From Artocarpus heterophyllus (taxonomy: Eukaryota; Streptophyta; Magnoliopsida; Rosales; Moraceae), in the NCBI GenBank assembly GCA_025403435.1, contig CM046345.1, forward strand, positions 6,948,235-7,012,234: 64,000 bases of DNA, in the 5' to 3' direction. How positions within the stretch are numbered: position 1 is the first letter of the stretch; each line of letters starts with the position of its first letter. Made by a program: the position numbers and the translations under genes. Shown in pieces: positions 54,862 to 64,000 of this stretch. The notes beneath the pieces were generated by a model, which searched no databases, was not told the origin of the DNA, and saw only the letters and a list, made by a program, of their open reading frames with translations.

Positions 54862-57505
54862 CGTTTGGCCTTCAAAAATAGACTAAAGGCCAGTAAAATA
54901 GTTTACACAGTCTAAGGTTACGAGTTTGCACTAATTTGACTACTACAGTGTAGAAAAAATACTGAGTGGTGAAAAATTATACAGTGTAAAATTTTTTGAG
55001 CCGCTAAGTGGACACCCAACAAAATCCTATTGGGCCACCACATCACAAAAAGTGGCCCAATCACAATTTGCCATCTAGCAAGCCCATTAAATTGTTGATG
55101 AGTCACCATAGTTGTGATAAGCTTGTATTAATTATGAAACAAGTCAAAATCACTCTTATTTTCTTCCTCACCCACTCAGCAGCCTTGGAGAACCATTCAA
55201 CAAAAATTTTCCAAACTCAAAATCTTGCACAAATTGACCCCAACCAAATTCAAGAAGCATAGGTTAAAGGATTTCTTCAAAATTGAGGTAAAACCTAAAC
55301 TTTTTTTTAGTTTTCTTAAGGTTTTTTATGGGTTAAGGAGGGATTTGATTCAAGAAGATTTTTACATGAAAAAATGCTTAGGAAAGAGCTTCAAAGGAGT
55401 CCTTGGAAGGCTTGAAGCACAAAATCTCTATTGGGTAAGTTTTAAACCCTTAAACTTGAATTTATGTAATTTTTGTTTTGATCTTTATTATTTCTAAAGC
55501 ATGTGATGTTTTTAGGCAAAGTTTTGATTATATTCCATGAGTATGTGACTTATAGTATGATGGTATAGTCAAAATTATGGGTTGTTGATGCAAAATGGTA
55601 GTTTATGCAAAACATGTTATTTTTGTAATTTTAAGGTTAAGTTTTGCAAACATGGTGTTTTGGTATAGAAAAGGTTTGGACAAGGGATGAATCTGTCTAT
55701 GCAGTGGCTGGAAGGTAGTTTTAAAATGGATTTTTACAAAAATACCCCAAGGACTAAATTAAAAGAAAAAGCTTTCCCTCAGCAGATTTGAAAAATTTCC
55801 AAAAACAACCCTAAACACTGAGAATTTGGGAAAAGTTAAAACATAAAAGTTGTAGATCTTGATGAAATTGTTAGGCATCATGAACGGTTCATCGAAAATC
55901 TCAACTGATTGTGAGATTTTAATTTTTCAAGAATTTCTTAAAAGAGGAAAAAATGTTAAAATGGAAAAATGTCATTTTTCAAAATGATTTAAGATACGGT
56001 ACTTTGAGTAAAAATGGTTCTTATGAAAAATGAGAAATTTTGGTTTAAAGAGATAAATTTTAGGCCCGAGGGAAAAATTGTAAAAAATTTTCAATTAGGA
56101 GCTAAACTGTAAAGTTTTACAAAAATGAGGTGTAGATATGAAATAAGGAGATCTGAGCCAGTAGGGTATTATTTTAAAATTAATACGTGACTATTTTCGT
56201 TAAAATAACGAAATCGAGCTTGGATAGGTTAGTAGGCTCACGGAGGGCAAAATTGTCATTTTTGCCCGTATAACCCGAACCGCGTCAAATGTTTCAAAAA
56301 GGGAAAAAGTAATGATTAGAAAGATTTTTGCCCTTCGTTAGAAACGGTAGGGTAGAGTTAGATAGAAATAAGAAAAAACCAGTGGTTTCCAGAGTTGTAT
56401 ATAGTTATACAACTTAGTTCATTAATTAACGATCATTGTGTGTTGAAACATAGTGAATATTGGCTAATGGCTTTGAAATTGGTCAACGGGATCCTAGAAG
56501 TTTAGGACGGAGCAAAATCGAGGTTGAATTACCTGACGTTCGAATCAAGTAAGTACCAATCCTACCTACAGTATGAAATTGTAGGTATAGAGTGTGACAT
56601 GTGTATATGTATACCTGTGTGTATAATAATGTGTATACCTATGTGTATGCTATGATATGAGTATCTATAAGTATGTTAGTGTATACCTGTGCATATACAT
56701 ATAACTGTGTGTATATTATATGGTATACTGGTGTGTGTGTTAACGTATACCTGTAAGTATAAAAGTATGTACCAGTGTGTACTATTTCGTACAAGAGTAT
56801 TTATGTATGGTGTATAACATGCATTTGTCACTTCATGCATGGTACGTTAACCATAATAATTGAGCTGGTAATTATGTCACCAGAAATTAAGAAAGGTATC
56901 GTACTGACTCCTGATTCAAGAGGAGTTCAGGGATATAGTATGGTCACGGTATTACGTAGACCTAAGTGTGCAATGGTACGAACACTTGGGCCATAGTTAA
57001 AGATAAGAAATGAAAATGATAAAGAATATTTATAAGAAAACATAAATGGTTCATGCATTTTATTGAATGAGCATGTGGGTTATATGGGACTTACTAGGCG
57101 TAAGCACATTAAGTATTTCATGCTGTAGGTATTCCTAATAAAAGGTCAGAACCAAGTCACTGATGAGCTGGCGGAGGGTGATGAGTAATGAGCAGAAAGG
57201 GGTATGGATGCCGCCACAGTTACGTTTCTGCTACTGTATATTTTAAACTTGTTTTCTTTGAACGTGCTATGTAAAAGCTAAACATATTTAAGTATATTTA
57301 AACCTCTCTTGAGAATATTTAGCAACAATATTGGAAAGGAGAGTGTGTTATGTAAATATATGTATCTATTTACACCTGATGAGTTGCTAAACTTCACATG
57401 AATGACTTGTCCTTAAAAAAAAAAATTCCTGAGTTTTACACCTATACGTAAGTATATATATATATATAAAGTCTTTCAGAGCCTAGGAAAAGGCGGGTTG
57501 TGATA
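54479..57505 (-). mobile_element. Solo LTR (same family as 43319-46309), inverted
   Basis: 3027 bp, TGTAATGACCAGG...GGCGGGTTGTGATA on the plus strand, so TGTCACAACCC-type start on the minus strand (the second base of the terminal TG is mutated to A). It is flanked by a perfect 5-bp duplication GAAAC (54474-54478 and 57506-57510), which shows it is a solo LTR. Short ORFs inside (54918-55497, 56775-56996) are not conserved in the sister LTR and are ignored. Confidence 0.9.
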
Positions 57506-57510
57506 GAAAC

Positions 57511-58480
57511 TCAATTGGAACAGGTAACCCACGTTGTGCATGCATGCATTGGGCCCCTAACCCACCGGGGTGGTGATTTGCCCCTCCTTGTGCCTGAGAG
57601 AGCCTCTTAGATACAAGATCTTGCCCAAGTACAAAAGTGCAACTATTTAAAAACCATATCAAACTTTAATGCCTAACCAATGTGGGACTCTACATTTAGG
57701 CTTTTTCCAACAAAATTCAAATGTCAATGAGCACACTTAGAGCATCAATTTCTCATTCACCCGATTACCATTTTGAGCATATAAATATATGATTTTAATC
57801 TCCTTGCGATAGAGAATGCAAATCCGACAAGGCTCGTCACTTTTATAAGGTGAGTCTCACTCAAAATTATGCCTCAAAATGGCTCCTCAAAATGATTATT
57901 AACCATTTTTTTCCAACAGAGGGAACGCCTTGGAGGTCAAGGGGACACCGGTGTGATACCGACCAAGGGCTCTCTGACGCTCAAGTAAGGCACTTGTTTG
58001 GCCAGGAAAGAGACTGCGTTTAGGTATGAGAGAGTGCACTTACCTTGAGGGTAGAGTTAATGCTCCTAATTATAGTGCCTTACATAGACCAGGCGTAGGG
58101 CAGGTCCGCTCTATGACCCGGGTACACCATACCATGGCATCAAAGTGGTACGTGATATGTGTCACAATCTCAGGTGGTGGACAACCCTTCATCTAAGGGC
58201 CGTAATAAGACCATGTGGTGGCCTTGGGAATGGGTTATTACCCGACTTTCGGCCATATCCATCTGACACAAGCATGCGTTTTTCTCTAGGAAGCGATATA
58301 CTGAGCAGCGATTAAAGGGAGCCCTGGGGACTATCTCGGGAAAGTGCACTGATCAGCTGAGAGTTGTGCGAGCTTAAAGAATGCCTTTTGTCCAAGTAAG
58401 GTGGTCGGACATTTGAGGTGAGCTCTTTCAAAATGGTGCCAAGCATACCCCTAATAGCAGCATAGGCCTATCTACTTATG
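57511..58480. other. Unassigned repeat-like sequence
   Basis: Less AT-rich than its surroundings. It contains an AACCAATGTGGGACTC motif common in plant LTR/TRIM elements, a CCCACCGGGGTGG palindrome, a short duplicated theme (AAAGGTGAGTCTC..TCAAAAT..GCC / GAGGTGAGCTCTTTCAAAATGGTGCC at about 57848 and 58414) and a TGGCATCAAAGTGG string that loosely recalls a primer-binding site. No ORF, and ends not found. It may be a decayed non-autonomous LTR element. Confidence 0.35.
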
Positions 58481-60370
58481 AAACCACATGCCAAAAATAT
58501 CTATTGATTTAAAATCTGTTATAAATAGCTTAATTTGTATAAAATTTAAACATTCCCATGGCATTTCTTGGCAAGTTTTACACCCAATACAACCATTTTT
58601 TTAAGGTAAAACTTTATTTAAACTAATAATAATAGTACAAATGAAGTTGCATATGCCATCCATTAAGGACAATTTATCCCGACTAAGACTAGATCAACCA
58701 GCACAGACAAAATAATATAGAGGGATAAATTACATGAGATGAGACCTAAAAAGGGATACCCGCTCGGCATCATGAAACAAAGAGCTCAATTAAGGCTCTT
58801 TATTATGACCCATAGATTGACAAACCCAATCGACTAGGTCTAATTTCTCCAAAACGGAAACATAAATAACCCGACCTAGATACGGATCTAGTTGAATACA
58901 ACTACACGCCCTGTTTTTGTCGAATGCGTGTACCACACCAAAGAAGACCAGAGATGGAAAAATCATCTCTATTATTAATCACCGTCAAAAGGACGGCGGC
59001 ATGTGGATCTCACGCACTGAGCCAACTAGTGGCGCTGCTGCACACTCTGTTCCACCTTCCTCGCCTCCCTTCCGTAACCTAGTTCCCAAAATTTCAACGA
59101 AATCTCATGGTGAACGCGTCCTAGATCTACAGTCGAAGAACAACAACTTCTTCCCCTTGAATGGCTCCATTTCGGTGACTACCTACACTTTCATCGGTAC
59201 GAACTCGACGCCGGTGACCTTTGCAATCTTCCCAAAGTACTTTAGAGGTCGGAAGCCTGACTAACCGCCAGACCACCAAACTCAAACTACACTCCTTTCT
59301 CTGTTTTTTACAGAGCCTCTCTCACTTTATTTCTCTCTCTAAAAAACCAACATTTTACTTTGTTCTTTTTTCCCCCAATATAGCCATTTTGAATGTCAAC
59401 ATTTGGCAAAAAAATTTTCATGAATCCAACCCTAACTATACAAATAGTGTGTTTGGGAAGAACGTTGGACCCGTAATTCTATGGTTCCAATCCATTTTTG
59501 TACAATATTTTTATTTCACATACTACAGTATTTTTTGTTTGAATTTATAGTTTTAACTGCGTTCCAAAAGGTACTATCCTAAAAGTAAGTCCATAATTCA
59601 ACATTTAAAAAAAAAAAATTAAACGTCCATAATATGCCAGAAAATTGAAAGTTTTTGGAAGAAAAAAAGGTTGAAAGTCCATTGCTCTTTAGAAAAAGGA
59701 AAAGAACATGAAGAGGAGGAAGGAAATAGTCTAATAATATTGGAAAAAGGGCAAGGAACGACACGTATTGTCGTTATTCAAATCATTAATATTTTGTTTT
59801 AGGCGTGTCAAATTGAAATAATTATGCAATAGTGCAAGTCTTGGCTAGAGCATCAATGTTGTCCCATTAGCTGACTTGAGGACATTTTGGTGCGATCCAA
59901 TATTATTTTTAATTATTTATTTATATATATTTTTAAACAAACAGAATTGTATTTCTTCTTCTTTTTTTTCATTGTTGAAAATATAAACAAGGTACATGCA
60001 ACAACTGAAGGGCAACAGGGCAAACAAATGTAATCCTGCGGTTGCTTTTGCTGCTCTTTAAAGCTTCACCATTATTTGCGTTTTGAATTAAATGTGATGA
60101 TTCCTCTGTAACCCTTCTTCTTCTCTCCAAGTGTTGTTGTTTTGCAAAAACTTGCAATAATTGTAGTGTAGTCCCCCACAACTAGACCACACAACTTTAC
60201 AAAGTCAACCTTAACACACCAGCTTACTTCATGGTCTCTAGAAAAAACTATTTTCAACCCTTGGGCTCTAGCAAAGACCCCTCACGTGGAGTGAGTCCTA
60301 TCAAGTGGGACTCATGTAGCTTTCATATAATAGAGCCTATTTATGTGAAGGGCCGGGATTCTAGCTTGAG
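58481..60370. other. Intergenic DNA; possible retrocopy-like segment at 58600-59270
   Basis: Read on the minus strand, 59270-58590 is of mixed composition and ends in TTTAAATAAAGTTTTACCTTAAAAAAATGG, which looks like a polyadenylated transcript end. That would fit an old LINE or processed-transcript end, but no coding frame is recognised. The 115-codon plus-strand frame at 58917-59264 shows no known domain. The rest is AT-rich with no gene. Confidence 0.3.
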
Positions 60371-60559
60371 GGGTTGAATAGAACTGTCTTAGTATTTAAC
60401 ATATCGGCTTACTTCATAGTTAATGTCCATGTTTCCAAGGGGTCTTTTAACAAAAAGGCTTTAAGAAAAAATTCTTTTAGACAAATAATTTTTTTTTGCA
60501 TCAAAAATCAAACTTTTAAGGCAAAAAAATTACTACAATTTTTTTTTTATCATGTTGAG

Positions 60560-60921
60560 GTTTCTTTTCTTGTTTTTATTTTTTCTTCATCTTTCTAAAA
60601 AAAACTGAAGCAATTTTTCTGCCCAAGAGGCTTTTTTTTTGTGGAAAAAAAAATCGTTTCCCCAATTAAATTTTTTAGGTGGCCTTTTTTTCAAATTTTC
60701 CCTATTTCCAATGACATGATGTTGGTACAATTACATTTTCCCTGTTTTCTTGTTTCCATTTTTTTCTTTATCTTTTTTAAAAAAACTGAAGCAATTTTCT
60801 TTCCTAAGAGGCTCTTTTTTTTTGTACAAAAAAAAAAGATCATTTCCCCAATTAAATTTTTTAGATGGCCTTTTTTTCAAATTTTTTATGTTTCCAATCA
60901 CATGATATTGGTACAATGCAA
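60560..60921. repeat. 181-bp tandem repeat, two units
   Basis: ACTGAAGCAATTTT at about 60605 and 60786, followed in both by CCCAATTAAATTTTTTAG, GGCCTTTTTTTCAAATTTT and GATRTTGGTACAAT. The units differ at several bases, so the duplication is not fresh. Confidence 0.8.
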
Positions 60922-61009
60922 ATAGCAAACAATTAGACAACTTGTTTGTTTTGCAGTTTGAAGTCACAGTTTCAACTTTTTACAACAATGTTTCTCTCAT
61001 AAAAAAACT

Positions 61010-61160
61010 TTAGAATGTATAACATTCTCTTTTAGTTGTTATAATGTAAAATTCTCACATACTATAATATCAAAAAAACATAAACTACAATATAAAACTA
61101 TCACGTGCTAATGTTTTTATTTAAAATTGGTTCAAATCAATACTCTCAAACACTCTATAA
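61010..61160. mobile_element. Dispersed MITE, degenerate copy
   Basis: Core TTATAATGTAAAATTCTCACATACTATAAT and ACAATATAAAACTATCACGTGCTAATG, right side TTGGTTCAAATCAATACTCTCAAACACTC. Left end weak. Confidence 0.45.
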
Positions 61161-61725
61161 ATTTCTGTTCAAACTTTCTGTTTGAACCAAATGGGTTATA
61201 GATTTTACATGAGATTCCGACGACGATTAACTGGTGAGCCTATAAAATAGAATCTGGTGGTTCAATCATAATAATACAAATGATTATCTACTGAGATGTT
61301 TCCATACCCTGCAAGTTGTGAACACTAGGAATAGGAGAAGCAAGTAGAATGACAATATAACGGTTTACTCACAAGAAAAACATTTATTAATAGGATATTT
61401 CCACAGCTGCAATCAGTTTTTGAGGTCAATATAGATTGCTTGAATCCGGGTTGGAGACAAAATTGGATGATCCAAATTCACTTGAATGCACAACCATAGT
61501 CAGTAACTGTTCAACTGTAATCACAAAGCAAGCATTCCACCTAAAAATTACAAACTTGTCAAAACTGGACAAATCCCAAATCTAATATAGGAGCAGAGGA
61601 AAGAAGAGAATCATGGAGAGAGGCAAGCACGGTATTGGAGCAGAAACTCGTCTTCGATATTTGACAAGTGAGCATGTCAGAAAGAGAAAGTGGGCACTGA
61701 ACAACAACATCCTTGAGAGATCAAA
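61161..61725. other. 3' flank of the PIRL gene
   Basis: Contains the probable 3' UTR of the minus-strand PIRL gene. No other feature recognised. Confidence 0.5.
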
Positions 61726-64000
61726 TTATAGCTGCTGATCAAGATAGGGATCCCTAGGAGTTTTTGGAGATGACAGGTACTCAGAAACACCTGAAACGTA
61801 ACCTTTCAACCAGGAAGTGCTGCGAGTCAACCAACCAGTCTCTGCTTGTTCCTTTACTTGAAGCATACTCCTCCTTTCTTCTTCGACGAGTATCTCGACC
61901 CACCTCTTAGACATGAAAAGTTTGACGGCTTCAACCCCCTCATTCACTACTTCCTTAGGCGGGATAACAAGTGGATTCTGCTCCAAGTTGAGTTTGGTCA
62001 AGTTCTCAAGCCGGCCAAAGGTATCGGGAAGAGCATGAATTTGGTTGTTGCTGAGATCAAGTTCCCTGAGATTGGTTAGATCACCAATAGTGTCTGGAAG
62101 TTCTGTTAAGTCACTGAAATTACTGCTCAGATTGAGAACTTCAAGCTTTGTCAACTTCCCAATTGCAAGTGGCAGGCCATGGATCTCATTGAAATGAGCA
62201 TCCAAATAGCACAGAGATCTCATCTCACAAACAGAAGTAGGAAGTGAACGAATCTTATTCAGTTGAATTGAAAGTCTCTCAAGATTAACCAATTCGTAAC
62301 CAATGTTTGTTGGCAAGTATGTCACACTGTTGAAGCTCACATCCAACTCCACCAAGGCACTGAATCGTTTAGAATGCAGAAATAAATATCTCAAAAGGAT
62401 TCAAAACGAAAACATTTGCATATTCCAGAAAGGGCGTCTACATAGGAAAATGATGCCCCTTCCTTCTATGTTCTGATATTTTATCAAGTATGTCATTCTT
62501 ATAATCACAGAAAAAGAGAGAATAATTACCTGCAATGACAAATAGTATCGGGAAGGCGGTTAAGCTTGTTTCCAGATACATTCAGAATCTTCAATTGTAG
62601 CAACAAGCCAATTGAGTCTGGCAGTGAAAGCAAAAGATTGGAAGAAGCATTAAGCTCCTCAAGGTTTTCCAATCCAGCTATTGAATCGGGAATCATCTGT
62701 TAGTCTCGAACGGGTTACATGTAAGTCAAAGTTAATAACGGCCAATACCACAAAAACTTTTCGTCTTTCAAAATTACGAACGCAAAACCAAAGTTAGATG
62801 ACTGAAGCACACCGTTTATCAGCCTATTAGTCTATTGGTGATGTGATAAAATATAATGAATACCATTTAAGGAAACGTCACAATGTCTGTGGAAGAATGC
62901 TCGAATGATAAACAAATAATAACCCTTAAGCTTGCCCCTAACCTAAGAAATAATGTGATTATCAAATAGTAATTAGTGAGGAAAAACAAAAGAAACGAAA
63001 AAGAGATGGACTTCAGAATAACATAACATGGCCGAACACAGTTCCTTCGCTTCCATCTGTCAATTTGGCGGAGGAGGCCTTAAAAATCTCTCATTCCCCA
63101 ACAGTTCCTCCATCCATTAAACCATATTGTCAAGAACTTATATGCGTTCACAGTAATAGAAAGCGGTCATAAAATCATCTCAAGAAATCAAGTTCTTTAA
63201 TTTTTCTAGGAAAATCTTAAGCCATTACTATAAAGTTTAGTCTCAACAAATCCTAATTTGCCTCTTACACAATTGCATTTATTACTTATTACAAGCACAA
63301 AAACAGCATTTAAGCATAACTTTCTCAAACTCAACAACATATCTTAAACTTTCTTGAAAGAACTGAAACTATTTTCATGAAAACAGAAACAAGTAAATCG
63401 ACAAGAAAGAAACGAAATTACTCATCGATTCTTCTCAAGAACGAGAAATTATAATGCACAGAAGAAATTAAACTAACCTCAAGTAGATTGCTGGAGACAT
63501 TAAGAACTCGCAATCCACGAATCCTCCCAAACGCCTCAGGCAAGAACCTCAACTGCCGACCAGCAAGATCCACTCGCTCTAATTCCGTTCCAGAAGCTTC
63601 CTGCAAAATCCCTACCACCTCCTCGTTCACCTCCTCTCCGGCCACCTCCGCCTCCGCCGCCTCTCCGCCCTCCTCCGCCGATTCGTAAATCTTCACCAGC
63701 CTCTCCTCCGCGTCCTTGAGAAGCTTCTCGTACGCGTGGTGCATCTCGTCCAGCTGAACCACCGCCTTGTAAATCTCTCTCTCCTTCTCCGCCGATCGCC
63801 GGCACTCGTTCTCCTTCTCCGCCAGCTGCGCCCTCCACTGTCCAATGTCGACCTCCGCCGGCCGCGGCGACAGCACCAGCTCTCCAAGCTGCTTCGCCAA
63901 ACTCGCCTCGATGTCCACGAGCTTAGCCCTAGCGGCGTCCACCGCCTCGTGGTCGGGCCGATCGCCGATCGTCCGCAGAACCGATCGGGCCTCGGCCACG
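61726..64000 (-). CDS. Plant intracellular Ras-group-related LRR protein (PIRL), 5' end outside the window
   Basis: PIRLs are cytosolic plant LRR proteins related to animal SHOC2/Ras-binding LRRs; some Arabidopsis members are needed for pollen development. Three exons with GT-AG borders are visible: 64000-63478 (open at the window edge), 62696-62530, 62359-61726. The first exon gives an Ala/Glu-rich coiled-coil region (about 150 residues, with [12 protein letters not shown] and [13 protein letters not shown]) and the first LRR ([20 protein letters not shown]). Exons 2-3 give about ten LRRs of 23 residues with the LPxxIGxLxxLxxLxLSxN pattern of the Ras-group class. After the LRRs come [17 protein letters not shown] and a C-terminal tail ending in YLDQQL. 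The start codon is upstream of the window. The visible part is intact. The layout is that of the PIRL1/PIRL3/PIRL9-type members, but I cannot choose a number. Confidence 0.92.

Noticed and set aside
58917..59264. 115-codon plus-strand ORF
   Set aside because: No domain, and the opposite strand looks more transcript-like. Kept only as part of an unassigned segment.
63536..63887. Gly/Arg-rich ORFs opposite and overlapping the PIRL first exon
   Set aside because: Low-complexity translations of a GC-rich repeat in other frames of the same strand; the PIRL frame is the one with family similarity.
1..64000. CRISPR arrays, operons or bacterial-type features
   Set aside because: Intron structure, gene families and retroelements are plant nuclear. 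No regularly spaced identical short repeats with unique spacers were seen.

Overview
The window is nuclear DNA from a eudicot plant. It is AT-rich, with GT-AG introns, long A/T tracts and (TA)n/(GA)n microsatellites. The gene families are plant ones: mitochondrial and DYW-type PPR proteins, a PCH2/TRIP13-type AAA+ ATPase, an ATN1-like Raf-type kinase, the autophagy receptor NBR1/Joka2, DTX/MATE transporters and a PIRL leucine-rich-repeat protein. I cannot name the species.

Layout. 1-3.1 kb: a MITE end at the window edge, then a PPR pseudogene broken by a roughly 276-bp Mutator-like insertion and several frameshifts. 3.1-6.9 kb (-): PCH2, 14 exons that join to 454 codons. 7-10 kb: AT-rich intergenic DNA with several inverted-repeat elements. 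10.09-19.21 kb: a complete, very young, non-autonomous LTR retrotransposon on the minus strand with 2.36-kb LTRs, a GAAAA target duplication, PBS and PPT. It has no visible gag-pol. Its interior carries an intronless LOG-like (cytokinin-activating enzyme type) ORF with one frameshift, and a 173-aa basic zinc-finger ORF laid out like the small nucleic-acid-binding proteins of some plant RNA viruses. 19.4-24.2 kb: a small plant gene of unknown function cut by a Ty1/copia element (TGGGT target duplication) whose reverse transcriptase/RNase H has been removed by an in-frame deletion and whose LTRs carry clustered GCGCCTAGGCGCC palindromes. 25.8-26.2 kb (-): a small unknown gene with a TATA box. 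27.7-29.8 kb (+): an intact DYW PPR gene. 31.2-34.2 kb (-): an ATN1-like kinase, 6 exons, 352 aa. 37.3-41.0 kb (-): NBR1, 7 exons, 820 aa. 43.3-57.5 kb: a decayed MATE cluster. The first copy is split by a 3-kb solo LTR; the second is reduced to fragments, invaded by another TIR element and partly tandem-duplicated; a second solo LTR of the same family lies beside it in opposite orientation. 57.5-61.7 kb: repeat-rich DNA without a convincing gene. 61.7-64.0 kb (-): a PIRL gene whose 5' end runs off the window.

The genes do not form a pathway. The main story is mobile-element activity: at least three host genes are broken by identifiable insertions, a dispersed family of about 160-bp GGTGTTTG/CAAACACC inverted-repeat MITEs recurs at ten or more places, and one young retroelement appears to have captured a hormone-activating enzyme gene and a virus-like nucleic-acid-binding ORF in place of its own replication genes. 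Exon joins, LTR differences and repeat boundaries were worked out by eye from the sequence; no database search was possible.
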